This document shows, piece by piece, positions 11,707 to 23,340 of a stretch of DNA of 64,000 bases. The notes below the pieces were generated by a model. That model had not been told where the DNA came from, did no database searches, and worked only from the letters and a program-made list of their open reading frames with translations. The number at the start of each line of letters is the position of its first letter. Within the stretch, counting starts at the first letter, position 1. The translations under genes and the position numbers were made by a program. This DNA is from Boswellia sacra (lineage: Eukaryota; Streptophyta; Magnoliopsida; Sapindales; Burseraceae): contig SNVD02003442.1 in NCBI GenBank assembly GCA_013180625.2, positions 62,001 through 126,000 of the forward strand. Direction: 5' to 3'.

Positions 11707-13049
11707 CACCCCCCAACTAGCTTATTGCTAGTCCATAGCAATTAAAGCGTTATTATTTAGAAGTGATTTATAGAATTTTACATCCAAGGTGGTCATTATT
11801 GCACTCTCTTTGATTTTTTCCAAATAAACAAACTCTCAACTGATTTTTTTTTTTTTAAATGACCCATGTACCTTTCAGTCAAGATATCCACAAACCTTCT
11901 TTTGTGCTCAGTTGACACATGACTATGGGGCTTATTAGAAATAAGCCATATTGGTTCTAGTATTTGTTAAGGCTAACAACTTTAGGTAGGGGGTATTCAT
12001 TCATTTTATACATTTTTTTCTTTTTTCTTTTTTTTTCTCTTTTTTTTTTTTTTGAAAGAATGCATCTTTAACCCATGTAGTGAGCCTTAGGCTAATGACT
12101 CCCAGACCAGTTGGCCTTAAGGCATTAGGTGTTAAGACACCCCTTCGAGCTTAACGACTCGGGTTGCCGATGCTTTATTTTTGCTTAGAAATTTGTGGAT
12201 AGTGCAATGTTCAATCCCATGAAGCTTTCTCCTTAATCCATGTAGCGAGCTTTGGGCCAATAACTCCCAAACCAGTTGGTCTTAGGGTATTAGGTGTTGA
12301 GGCACCCCTCAGGCTTAATTGCTCGAATTAAGGAGGCTACAAGACCAAACTTATCCACCATTGCTTTCTCTCTTTTTTCTTTTTTTTTTCTTTCATTTTT
12401 CATTTTTTTCATTTTTTTTTTAACTTTCCCCTTCCTTTTGTTGTTATCCTAAACAAAACAAAAGAACTCAAATATTGCAATATTTCATTTCGTCACCCAC
12501 AATCATACATCAAGGTATGTGTGTGTGTGAAGAAAGATTCGTAGATACTTGTTTAATGAGCACATAAGCACACAATTTATTAAATGATAAGGTTGTGAGA
12601 GTTCATAGATTTGAATGATTCAAAGTGAAATGAATAAGACCTCCTTGTTATAAAATTCAAAATCAAGACTAAATAATATCAAATAAGTCTTCAAAAATGC
12701 AAAAATAAAATGACAAATTGGTTAGAATGGGTTTTAAGAGTTCAAACTGGTACTCCCTACTCTGCCATTCCTGACCCAGAATGCGTCTCAGGAGGATTTG
12801 AACTCCTTACACCGCACTCTGAATCTAATTACTAACTCGCTTTTTTTTTTTTTAAGAAAAAAGAAAATTCAAGACACACTTACGTCTACTATCCTTCCCC
12901 CCCAACCAAATGAAACATTGTCCTCAATGTTTAAATGTAGAGAGATAAAGTATAATAGACATTACCTGAAGCTTCTGTTATTCAAGAGAGATGACCTGAA
13001 AGACTCATAAAATAACATGCTAAAATAAAATAAAGGACAAGAGAAAAAA
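11707..13049 (-). other. E1 3' untranslated region with polypurine tract
   Basis: Next to the 3' LTR the minus strand reads AGCTAGTTGGGGGGTG (11707-11722), the presumed polypurine primer. Further upstream lies a module present twice, about 165 bp apart (12066-12150 and 12231-12315). Each copy contains CTCGCTACATGG or a variant, CCAACTGGT and CACCTAAT. A second G-rich tract follows the LOG stop (minus strand, about 12895-12925) beside a GAGGACAATG motif typical of Athila 3' regions. Long T/C homopolymers (12000-12060, 12365-12420, 12840-12852) vary between copies. Confidence 0.75.
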
Positions 13050-13698
13050 TTATAAACGGAGATTCAGATCCAATTTGCACTTTTTGTTTTGCCCTCCTGC
13101 CCAATTAATTTGAGTACTAGCTGGGTCAGGTTCATACTCAACTTCTTGTAATTTGTCAAGTAGCTCACCAGCAGAAGTGGCAGAAATAAGGATCTTTCTC
13201 GTTGAATGAGGGATAAAATTCTGTTCCACAGCTGCATCAAAAAAACTTATCAAAGGATCAAAGAAATTTTTGACATTCAACAAACCTATGGGTTTTTGAT
13301 GGAGATTCAGTTGGGCCCAAGAGGCAATTTGAAAAATTCCTTCAAGAGTGCCAAAGCCACCTGGTAAAGCAATAAAGGCATCTGACTTGATGAGCATCTG
13401 TGCCATGCGTTCATGCATAGAGGAGACCTGTAACTCCTTCCCAACCGTTTTTCCAACAATGCTGTCTACAGCCAAAGCTTTAGGAATAACTCCTAAAACT
13501 TGAGTACCTCCTACATGTGCAGCTGTTGACACACAACCCATTAACCCGAGGCTACCTCCCCCATAAACCACATGAATCTTTCTTTCAGCCAGTAGCCTAC
13601 CAAGATAATTTGCTACATCTACGAACTCTTCACTTTTACCTGGTCGAGATCCACAGAATTACACATATCCTTTGGATTCGCGTTTTGAGTTCCTCCAT
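13050..13698 (-). pseudogene. LOG-like: E1-borne LOG (cytokinin-activating phosphoribohydrolase), nearly intact
   Basis: LOG enzymes cleave cytokinin riboside 5'-monophosphates to free, active cytokinin in the cytosol. From the ATG at 13698, about 215 codons match LOG from end to end. One inserted base near 13660 shifts the first 14 or so codons out of frame; the remainder is open to the stop at 13050. Visible hallmarks are GGGSLGLMG, SSMHERM with the conserved Arg, and the PGGxGTxxE motif as PGGFGTLEG (13338-13364), whose final catalytic-motif Glu is Gly. The C-terminus KKCKLDLNLRL is complete. There are no introns, whereas plant LOG genes have several. Sense orientation within E1, downstream of the Cys-rich ORF. 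Loss of the Glu probably weakens or abolishes activity. Confidence 0.93.
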
Positions 13699-14016
13699 GT
13701 CCTATGTACTCTTAACTATGTGTGAAGAAGAGAACAAGACATGTGGTATTTATGGAGTGCAAAAAGGTATGTTAATGATGATATCTATCTAGGTAGCTCG
13801 TTTGTTTGTTGAAAAAGTTGACAATAATGCAAAAAAAAAAGGTCAAAAGATGATGAAATAAGACACCATAAGTCAAACAAAAGATACAAATTCAAAAATG
13901 ACAGCAATGATGTATTAAAATTCAAAAATGATGGCACGCATGCATATGTACAGGTAGTTGTGACTGTGGCTCACATCTTCCTCTGGTTTTACGTCCAGAA
14001 ACGGCTTAAACACCTT

Positions 14017-14567
14017 CTATGAGTTGGGGATATGCTTCCCATCCAGTTTTTCTTATAAACTGGCAAACAGGGTCGTTTTGAGTCAGATTCCCAAGACTAT
14101 AGCGTTCCTGCTCATCTCGGAATTGTGTCCACAAATTAAAAATTTTACGCTGCACAAGTCCACAAGAATGCGTCTCAAGAGTCACTCGGATATCATCCAA
14201 AGACTCCCTACTCAGTCCATTCTTGATGAACTGTAGTTTATCCTCTCGATTATTAGACAAATATCCCAAGGATCGGCAATGCTGGTTACAGAGTCCATCT
14301 TGCACATCTGGGACAAACTTGTAACCTTTTCGCTCTTCGCTTTTTGGCATAAGAGCTTTTTCCCAAACCTGGCATATGGGAAACAAGATTATCTGAAAAC
14401 TCACAAGAGAATCGAACCTTGGCTTCAATTAACCATCTAAAATCAGCAGGAATACCCTTACGCATCAACAACCTTAGTCTTTCTGCACGAGCTTTATAAA
14501 TTTTAAGCAAATCATTTTGAGGAAGAGGGGGAAAATGTTTGTGCAATTTTGAGAGAATGGTATCCAT
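14017..14567 (-). pseudogene. E1 Cys-rich basic ORF of unknown function
   Basis: This ORF of about 182 codons begins MDTILSKLHKHF at 14567. I do not recognise it with certainty. It has an alpha-helical-looking N-terminal half, a very basic stretch (SYAKKRRAKR) and at once a Cys cluster CPRCARWTCNQRC (C-x2-C-x4-C-x3-C). A charged C-terminal third ends at 14017. A basic motif followed by a Cys cluster recalls the cysteine-rich nucleic-acid-binding proteins of carla-, viti- and allexiviruses, some of which suppress RNA silencing. That is an inference from motif layout, and the Cys spacing differs. One inserted base near 14293 and another near 14047 break the frame. The same gene is in E2 and E3. 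A conserved TTTTCAG lies upstream and could be a splice acceptor. Confidence 0.7.
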
Positions 14568-14694
14568 GTGAAGAAAATGAGAGAGAAGAAAAGAAAATGG
14601 ATGCAAGGTGAGCAACAGTTTTTAGGGAACTGAAAAACCGACTTTAAACGTCACGGAGTACCGTATTCGCCACTTGACCGGAAAAAATCAATCC

Positions 14695-16029
14695 TTAAAA
14701 AGGATCGATTAAAGCAATGGACTCTTCGTTTTGGGCAAAATTTTCAAAGAATGGTTTTAACCGTTGTCCATTAACTTTAAACACATTACCATTCTTTGGG
14801 TTCTCAGTTTCAACTGCTCCATGAGGGAAAACATTTTTAACAATGAAAGGCCCAGTCTAACGAGACCGAAGTTTACCAGGAAACAAATGCAATCTTAAAT
14901 CATACAAAAGAACTTTTTGTGAAGGTTCAAAAGATTTTCTAACAATGGATTTGTCATGAAAAACCTTCATTTTTTCTTTGTAAATTTTAGAATTTTCATA
15001 AGCCTCATTCCTGATTTCCTTCAAGTTCCTCAGTTGAGGGGGGGGGGGGTTTTTTTACGTAACTTGCAAGCATCATTCAATTTTGTGTTAAATGTTTTAA
15101 TGGCCCAATAAGCTTTATGTTCAATTTCCACTGGCAAGTGACAAGGTTTTCCATAAACTAATCTATAAGGAGACATTCCAATGATGTTTTGAAAGCAGTT
15201 CGGTAAGCCCAAAGTGCATCATTAAGTCTTAAAGACCAATCTTTACGATTTGGGTTAACTGTTTTTTATAAGATCTGTTTTATCTCCCTATTAGCTAATT
15301 CAACTTGTCCACTTGTTTGTGGGTGATAAGGTGTAGAAATTTTTATGGGTTATTCCATATTTCTTCATTAAAGTTTCAAATGGTTTGTTACAAAAATGTG
15401 TACCCCCATCACTAATAATAGTTCGAAGAATTCCAAATCTACACAAGATATTCTCTTTCAAGAATTTGATGACTATTTTGTGATCATTGTTTCGACATGG
15501 AATTACGTTGACCCATTTTGAAACGTAGTCCCACTGGCAACAAGATATACCCAAACCAAATGACGTTGAAAAGGGTCCATAAAATCAATACCCCAACATC
15601 AAAGATTTTCAACAACAAGAATGGGATTTAAAGGCAATCATGTTTTTCTTTTTGAATGGGATCCCAATTTTTGTGGACATTTTCACATGTTTTGCAAAAT
15701 GCGTGCATCTTTAAATAAGTGGGGGGCCAATAAAATCCACATTGTAAGATCTTAGCAGCTGTTTTTCTAGATGAAAAATGTCCGCCACATGCTCCAGAAT
15801 GACAAAAGTTAATGACACTACTTACCTCATTGTCGGTATGCATCTTCTTATTATTTGATCCGGACAATATTTGAAAAGATACGGATCATCCCAGTAAAAA
15901 TTTTTCACCTCGGTTAAAAATTTTCTTTTGTCTTGAGCATTCTAATGAGGTGGCATTTTCCCTGTCGCAAGAAAACTTACAATGTTAGCAAACCAAGGTA
16001 CAGTAGCAACCGAAAATAAAAATTCATCA
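14695..16029 (-). pseudogene. E1 integrase (broken)
   Basis: Gypsy integrase fragments on the minus strand. The zinc-binding region is [18 protein letters not shown] ... FCKTCENVHKN (15628-15867), in which one Cys of the second pair is shifted out by an indel. The core domain (15300-15554) includes IISDGGTHFCNKP with the second catalytic Asp. The segment after the active-site Glu and [19 protein letters not shown] follow (15030-15212). Several frameshifts are present. A 12-G run at 15038-15049 replaces ordinary sequence seen in E2 and looks artefactual. The polyprotein stop is at 14695. Confidence 0.85.
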
Positions 16030-17858
16030 GGAAAAGAACATTGATAGGTGCAGTTTCAATTAATTCCTCTGTCGTTAGTCTTGAAAGATGATCGGCAACG
16101 ACATTTTCAGCTCCTTTCTTATCCTTTATTGTGATGTTGAATTCTTGGAGCAATAAGATCCATCGTATCAATCTAGGTTTTGCATCCTGTTTAGACATTA
16201 AATATCTCACAGCTGCGTGGTCAGTGTAAACAATTGTTGGAGAGCCAATTAAATAAGAACGAAATTTGTCCAATGCAAATACTACTGCAAGTATTCTTTT
16301 TCAGTTGTTGTGTAATTCATTTGTGCATCATTTAAAGTCCTACTTGCATAGTATATCACATAAGGCTTACCTTCTTTTCTTTGTCCTAATACAGCACCAA
16401 CTGCATAGTCGCTTGCATCACACATCAATTCAAAAGGCAAGAACCAATCAGGAGGTTGCATAATTGGAGCAGTTGTTAAAAGCCCAATTAATGTATCAAA
16501 GGCATTTAGACATTCTTGAGTCCATTCAAAGGAAGTATCTTTTATTAAGAAGTTACAAAGAGGTTTAGATATAGCACTAAAATTTCTTATGAACCTCCTA
16601 TAAAATCCAGCATGTCCTAAAAATGAACGAACCTCTTTAACTGTTTTTGGTGGAGGCAGATGGGAAATTAATTCTACTTTTGCTTTGTCCACTTCAATTC
16701 CTTTAGAAGACACCACATGACCTAAGACAATTCCCGAAGTGACCATATCATGACATTTTTCCCAATTCAAAATAAGACCTTTTTCTACACACCTTTTTAG
16801 GACTTTTTCTAAGTTTTCAAGACAATTATCAAAAGAGTTTCCAAAGACAGTTAAATCATCCATGAAAACTTCTAAACAATGCTCGACCATGTCACAAAAA
16901 ATGCTTAGCATGTATCTTTGAAAAGTAGCTGGAGCATTACAAAGTCCAAAAGGCATTCTCCTAAATGCAAAAGTGCCAAATGGGCACGTGAATGTGGTCT
17001 TTTCTTGGTCTTCGAGTGAAATGGGAATTTGATACTGCCTGAGTATCCATCAAGAAAGCAGTTAGTAGGGGTGTCCTGCACTCCTTTCAGAATTTGGTCA
17101 AGGAAAGGTAAAGGAAAATGGTCTTTTCTAGTGACAGCATTTAATTTTTTATAATCAATGCACATCCTCCAACTAGATAAGACACGAGTTGGCAATGATT
17201 CCCCCTTTTCATTTTTAACAACTGTAATGCCAGATTTTTTAGGTACTACTTGTGTAGGGCTTACCCACTTACTGTCAGAAATAGGATAGATAATTTGAGA
17301 ACTTCAGCCCTAATGAGCTCTTTCATGTGTGGATTTAATCTCCTTTGAGGTTGTTGAGATGTTTTGGCATTTTCCTCTAAATGTATTCTATGTGTGCAAA
17401 TTAAAGGGTTTATGCCTTTTATATCTTTTAAAGTCCACCCAATTGCATTTTTATGCCTTTTAAGCACTTCTATCAACTTAGCTTGTTGCTCGCATGTGAG
17501 GGATGAAGAAATTACCATCGGATATGTCTGATTCTCCCCAAGATATGCATATTTCAGTCCTTCAAGCAAGGGCTTCAATTCTAACTTGGGAGCTTCATTT
17601 TCCTTGCTTTCATTCATTTGCCCCAATTCTTCAAATCTTGATTTTGAGCCTTTTTCTATCACCTGTGCACAATCCAATAAAGAGCAAATATCAGAAAGAT
17701 CAGACTCTAGTTCCATGCTTGATTCTAATGAATTCACTAGACAAGTTTTCAAAGGGTCAGAAGAACTCCCTTTTTGGATGTGATCTTCCACAATAGATTT
17801 GATCATATTAGCCTCCTCAATTTCATCTTCTTCTTCATTTGGTTGTTTGCACATATTG
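16030..17858 (-). pseudogene. E1 reverse transcriptase and RNase H (broken)
   Basis: The minus strand encodes RT: SSWRMCIDYKKLNAVTRKD, FPLPFLDQIL, DGYSG, then MPFGLCNAPATFQRYML and the catalytic box FMDD at 16855-16866. The thumb and connection contain FLGHAGFYRRFIRNFS. RNase H shows [32 protein letters not shown] and VADHLSR, so all four acidic positions are readable. Frameshifts occur near 17035 and 16290. RT copies the element RNA in the particle and RNase H removes the template. The C-x-x-style Athila sequence matches E2 and E3 closely. Confidence 0.9.
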
Positions 17859-18423
17859 AAAACATTAAGTTCCAATGTCATGTTCCCAAAAGATAGCTTC
17901 ATGACTCCATTCCTGCATTTAATCAAAGCATTAGAGGTAGCTAGAAATGGACGCCCTAAAATGACAGGAATTGAATTACATACTTCCACTGGTTGTGTGT
18001 CCCAGACAATAAAATCCACTGGGTAAATGAATTTATCGACTTGAACTAACACATCTTCTACTACTCCTCTTGGTACTTTAATTGATCTATCGGCAAGCAA
18101 AAGAGTCACAGAAGTCGGTTTTTAACTCGCCTAATTGGTGTTTCTGAAAAATCGATATGGAAAAGCAAATTTCCACTAGCACTAAGATCAAGTAAAGATT
18201 GTTCAATTTTATGGTCTCCAATAACACATGAAATTGTAGGACAACCTGGATCCTTATATTTCATTGTATTATTGTTTTGAAGAATGGCACTTACTTGCTC
18301 AGCTAGGAAGGCCTTCTTTTTCACATTCAATTTTCTTTTTACAGTGCACAAGTCTTTCAAAAATTTTGCATAAGAAGGTACCTGTTTGATCACATCAAGC
18401 GAAGGAATGTTGACCTTTACCTG
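17859..18423 (-). pseudogene. E1 aspartic protease (active site altered)
   Basis: The protease domain starts after VPSYAKFLKDLCTVKRKLNV. PTISCVIGDHKIEQ leads into the active site, which reads DLSAS where E2 has DLGAS, so the Gly after the catalytic Asp pair is Ser. An indel near 18110 then shifts the frame. It continues with LLLADRSIKVPRGVVEDVLV, VDFIVWDT and VILGRPFLATSNALI, the retropepsin flap and C-terminal strands. Maturation of this copy's polyprotein is not expected. Confidence 0.85.
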
Positions 18424-20015
18424 TTTAAAAATTTTAAAGATTTCAGAATTGTGAGTTGGCTTCTTTTGTGTAGCTAATGCTTGAGGAAATAGAGGCACAG
18501 ATGAGGATTTGGTTTCCTCTACGCCAGGTGTTGGTTTGGCAACCTCTTCCTGCCCTTTAAAGATCAATTCTTCTTCTTTCTCACAAGGGGTAGGAATATG
18601 TGTTTTTTCAACAATCTTCCATTGTTGCGAAGGTCTGAACTGACTTGCTTGGTCAAAGTATGGTGACTTGAACTTCCTGCATTTGAGTTAGATTGATCTT
18701 GGGGGTTTTGCATGTGAGAGGAAATTTTCCCTCTCTTGGATGCTAAATGTAGATTGCAAAATTTGCAGAAGTTTTCTGCCCAATTTTGCTAAATGTTTTT
18801 GAGCAGTTTGACTATTGAAAGTCTCTTGCTTTGTAATGAATGAAATGCAAATGTCCTCCTTCAAAGTCATTCCTAGGAGGAGGAGCATATGCATGATCAT
18901 GAGAATTTTGAAAATTTTTTTGTGTTTGAAAAGGGACTTGTGAAGATTGTGCATGATTGTCATTTTTCCAGCTAAAATTTGGATGATTTCTCCACCAGGA
19001 TTGTAGGTTTGTGAATATGGATTGTGATTTGGCCTTTTGAAAGTGTTCAAGGCATTAGCTTCTTCATGGGACATTTCCCCTAAAGGCAGGCAAAGTTGGG
19101 CAATCATCATAGAATTTGGTCATTGTCATCACAAAGTTACGACATTTTCCTTGAATAGAACTTCAATTGACCACTTTTTTTCATGCTCTAAGCCTCGACT
19201 TTTCTAGATAGGGATGCAAATTTGGCTTGAAGGTCATGGTCTTCCCTAAGGTTGTAAATGCCTCTATTGGATGTCGAGTTTGGGGCCTTGCCTGGTACCT
19301 CATAGGTGCCAGCAGTGTCCCAATTTTGTGCCTTTTCTGCCAAGGAATCTAGGAAGTTAAGTGCTTCCTCAGGGTCTTTTTCTTTAAATTCTCCATTACA
19401 CATTAATTCCACTAGTTGCCTATCTTGAGGTGTTAACCCTTCATAGAATTGTGCAACTATTCTCCAAGTTTCAAACCCATGGTGAGGACAGGTATTAAGT
19501 ATTTCCTTATACCTATCCCAACATTGGTAAAGGGTTTCCCCTTGTTTTTGAGAGAAATCAGACATTTGTCTTGTAAGAGAATTTGTTCTATGGGTAGGAA
19601 AAAATTTTTTCAAAAATTGTTGTTTCATCTCATCCCATGACTTGATGGAATTCGACCTCAAATTTTGTAGCCATGTTCTAGCTTTATCTTTTAAAGAAAA
19701 AGGAAAAAGCTTTTATCTAATGGTGTTTATGCTACAATTTGGGTCAGTGTAGGAGCTCCATACCTCTTCAAGAGAGTTTCAAGTGCGAATATGGGTTCTC
19801 CAGGTCAAGGCCGGGAAAAGTGGGGTAGAATCCGAACAAAACTTATTGCTTTTGAAATTGAAATGGATTGAATCTTGAGGAGAAACTACACAAGATGGTG
19901 CACTAGTCCTTACCGGATTCATGTAGTCTCTGAGGGTTCTTCGTTGGTTTTGATCATTTTGTTGCGAACGGTTGTCCCCGTCATCCGTGAATATTTCCTC
20001 ATGATTGTCGGCCAT
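18424..20015 (-). pseudogene. E1 Athila-like gag (broken)
   Basis: Start chosen at 20015 (MADNHEEIFTDDGD); an earlier in-frame ATG near 20120 would add about 35 residues. The capsid region holds RTLRDYMNPV, KSWDEMKQQFLKKFFPTHRT and GETLYQCWDRYKEILNTCPH, followed by YEGLTPQDRQLVELM. The Cys-His knuckle region near 19090-19140, clear in E2, is disrupted by small indels. The Gln/Asn-rich tail leads to KVEKH-like and EEVAKPTP segments. Frameshifts lie near 19850, 19680-19740, 19130 and 18620. Gag forms the virus-like particle. Confidence 0.88.
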
Positions 20016-20194
20016 GTTTTCTAAAGAAGATGATGTTTTTCTAACAAGTCTACCACTAGATGTTCGTGACCAAATTTTCATACAAGAAAGAGAGAAGAAA
20101 AGAGAAGAAAATATGAACACACAAAAAAAATAAAAAATTTAGATCTAAGATGAGAAAAGAGAACACTTACAATTTTGCATGCCAATTTTTACCT

Positions 20195-20212
20195 TCCCCG
20201 TCAACGGTGCCA
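20195..20212 (-). other. E1 primer-binding site (tRNA-Asp type)
   Basis: The minus strand reads TGGCACCGTTGACGGGG six bases after the LTR end. It is a two-mismatch version of TGGCGCCGTTGCCGGGG, the tRNA-Asp-type primer site of many plant gypsy elements including Athila. Confidence 0.85.
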
Positions 20213-20218
20213 AAAACT

Positions 20219-21730
20219 TGACACATCCGAAAAAGGATTGTCTCCCAAGTATGGGTGGTCGAAGTAATAAACCCGGTGAGTACCCGGGGGTCGATCCTCA
20301 CGTAGAAGGGGATTTAAGCTCTAGCAAGTTGACAAATTATAAGCTAAGAAAAATATGATATGGATGCTTCAAGGGATGGCAAGATAAGATGGTAGCTGTA
20401 TTACCGACCATTCAATATAAACAAAAAAAAAAAAAAGCGAGAGAGGTACCTCCATGGAATAGGTGAGATAACCAACCATTAGTAAATTGAAGATATTTCA
20501 TAAGGTGGTAGAACACCATAGTAAATAAATAAAAATTCATAACAATAGAATAATTAAAATACAAGAGGAATTAACACAATAACAATAAGGCTAAGGTTTG
20601 GGATCCGTCCATTGAATATATCAAATAAGGATAAGTAACCCATTTTAGTTATATGAATTATATTTGTTTCGTTACCAATATTTATACCACTACTTGTAAA
20701 TGGGTTCAAGCATCCAATGTGCCAATCACTATATGTCTACACAAATCAAGGTTCCTAACTAGATTCATGTTGGTAAGGAAGAACCATACGACATCTAGAA
20801 AGGATCCAAGCATTTGATGTGCCAAGGATTGTCGACAATGGATCAAGACCTCCAATTTACGAGTGGTGGCAAGATTGATTAAGAAAATAAATATAAATCA
20901 TATTGAATAAACATTATAATATTAAAGATTATTAAGCACATATTAAGGGTTAGAGAATCCTTACTCTCATATCAAGGGTTCACCCTTTCACCTTAGCAAG
21001 AGAGAAATTAGCAAGACATTATAAGAGAAAGAACACAAAATGCAAGAAAAAGGAAATTCATTAATAACATTAAAACAAGAGAGAAACACAATACAAGATC
21101 CCAGCAAAGGCCAAGAATGCCCCAATGGGTCACAAGGCACCTCTATTTATAGATACATTCAGGGGCAAACTTATCAAATTACAAAGAAATAATTGTCAAA
21201 TATTAGTTGTTACATATCTTTGATATTGGATCATTAGGCACCGTGCTTTGACCATCATTTTGACATTGAAATGTGACATCGAAATATTGTGAATTTTAAT
21301 CACATGTCTCATGAAAGTTGTAGATATTTCTCTCAGCTTTCTAGAACATATTGATTTGCACAATTTTGATACGTATTTTGAGAGATACGGTCCAAATACT
21401 GAGGCCTGGTCAGACTGGGCCGAGATTATAGATGGGTTCACTTCAAGCCCAATTTTGGTCCGCTAAGAGCCCGAATTTGATGATGCTTGTGAAATGCAAT
21501 CTTGTAGACAATTGAATCAGCTTTCCAAAACATTAAGAATTGCACCATTCTGATCTATAAATAGAGATTTATGCCCATTTTACCGAACCTATAACAAAAC
21601 CAAATTTAAGAGAAAATAATTCCAAAGATGCAAATGCTACAAATATGCTTAAGTTGAGGAATTTAATGACACTATTAATGCAATATGATGAACTAAACTC
21701 TTATTAACTGCATATTTAGTTTTTTCATCA
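20219..21730 (-). mobile_element. E1 5' LTR
   Basis: It runs from ...TTTTTCATCA at 21730 (minus-strand TGATGAAA start) to TGACACATCC at 20219. The TATAAATAGAG box is at about 21141-21151 on the minus strand. It contains a segment of four loose GGTTNTACCACCT repeats near 20390-20530, also present in E3 but missing from E2. Directly followed by the GCTAT duplication and copia sequence. Confidence 0.92.
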
Positions 21731-21735
21731 GCTAT

Positions 21736-22107
21736 GCAATAAGAAGTTGGAACTCATTTGAGAGAAATCAGTTTGAGGAATTATCCCTAGGACCAAATAT
21801 GACTAAACCCCCTTATATATGATTTGCATAATTAGAAGAGAAGTAGTTATGTTGGATATGTCTTATTTTTACTTTAATATGATAATCTTTGAATGGTAGC
21901 ATATGTTAAGGGGGAGAATATATTTAGGGGGAGTAGTTAATTTGATTACATTTTTTGATGATAACAAAAGGGGGGAGAAATAGTTGGATTGCTTATATTC
22001 ATAACAAGTGCCATTTTTTTTGTTTATTTTTGATTTTATTTTCATTCTTTATTTTAGATATTATTTGAAAGCAATCAATGGTTTGTCATCATCAAAAAGG
22101 GGGAGAT
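21736..22107 (+). mobile_element. Copia element 1: 3' internal remnant and polypurine tracts
   Basis: The sequence resumes at the same point where copia was interrupted at 10198. It gives a few codons of the RT start region (FERN-like, broken), then jumps to non-coding sequence with several AGGGGGAG-type tracts (about 21910, 21930, 21970 and 22094-22107). Multiple such tracts are a Sirevirus hallmark. RT and RNase H are absent at the same junction as in copia element 2. Confidence 0.85.
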
Positions 22108-22329
22108 TGTTAGCCCTAAGGTTACATGATAATTTTGATGATAACAATACACATTGATTAATTGAGATTTACTAACATTTTATTTATGTGCAAGAGTAAG
22201 ATCATTGAAATAATTTTAAAATCAAGAAGAGGCTTATTAAAATGAAGTTTTGAAGCTAAGGAGAAGACTACATGTTAAAGGCACCAAAGTTTAAGAACAA
22301 GGATTGACTCAAGGAATGTGACACATGAG

Positions 22330-23050
22330 CAATGTTCAGTCAATTGGTCATATATATCACTACAAATATCCAAATGATATGATTCTTGAGCCTTTGGAAA
22401 GCTTACTCAATTTATAACATTTCATATGTTTTAAATAAATTCAAATTTCAAGTGCAAGGTTGTCCAAATCATCATGCAAATTGAAAGACAAATGGAAATA
22501 GCTGACATGAGCACCAAATACTCTTTTGGACATATCTTGAGCTAGAAATATCAAAATGACTTGATTCTTATGGCATTAGAAAGAGGACTTAATGGTCACA
22601 TTTTATATGTTTTGAAGAAATTCAAATTTCAAATGGAATGCTGACATAATTGACATGCAATTCGGTGGACTGACATAGAGAAGAAAAATCAACTCATATG
22701 AGTACCGAATGATGTTTTATCCATATCTTCAGATAGAGTTATTCAAATGCTTTGATTCTTAATGTTTTGGAAATATTATTCAAATATGCAGATCTTTTAT
22801 GTTTTGAAGAAATTCAAATTTCAAACAGAAGGCTGACAAAATTATCATTCAATTTGGTGGACTGACACAAGGAAGAAAAATCAAGTCACATGAGCACCGA
22901 ATGGTTTTTTGTCCATATCTTGAGGTACAGATATCCAAATGACTTGGTTCTTGATGTGTTGAAAAGCTTATTCAATTTTTCAGATCTTTTATGCTTTGCA
23001 TATTTTCAAATTTCAAACGGAACATTGACAAAAATGACAGACAAGATTAT
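22330..23050 (+). repeat. About 185-bp tandem units in copia U3
   Basis: Four imperfect copies with period 181-192 bp, marked by TCAAATTTCA at 22441, 22622, 22814 and 23006. Each contains a gacatatcttgag-like start and an ACATGAGCACCGAAT-like end. They lie upstream of the TATA box, so they may act as enhancer repeats. Element 2 has about three copies in each LTR. Confidence 0.85.
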
Positions 23051-23340
23051 GGTTTTTATGGTGGGCAGAAAATTTGGAGTTAGTGTCTTCACTTGATTAA
23101 GTTCTTCCCATTTGCCTATAAAAGGAGCCCTTCTCCCATGCATTCAGGTAGAGCAAGAGAAGTATCTATCAATCAAAAAAAAAACAAGAGAAATATCAAG
23201 TCTAGAGAGCTTTTATATACTTTATCTACTCTTTGAAGAGAGTTATACTTTTGTTGTAAAAATTATCTTTGCTCTTGTATTGTGGTGAGAGTGAGATATT
23301 CTTGTAAAGGATAATAGTTATCCTTGAGAGAACTCTTGTT

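Larger units (their letters stand above)
10199..21730 (-). mobile_element. E1: complete Athila-like LTR retrotransposon carrying LOG
   Basis: A full-length element of about 11.5 kb on the minus strand, bounded by two 1.5-kb LTRs and flanked by an exact 5-bp target duplication GCTAT (10194-10198 and 21731-21735). It sits inside copia element 1. Order along the minus strand: 5' LTR, tRNA-Asp-type primer-binding site, gag, protease, RT, RNase H, integrase, Cys-rich ORF, LOG, duplicated untranslated module, polypurine tract, 3' LTR. The Athila assignment rests on gag and pol sequence style, primer site and long 3' region. All coding regions carry lesions. Confidence 0.92.
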
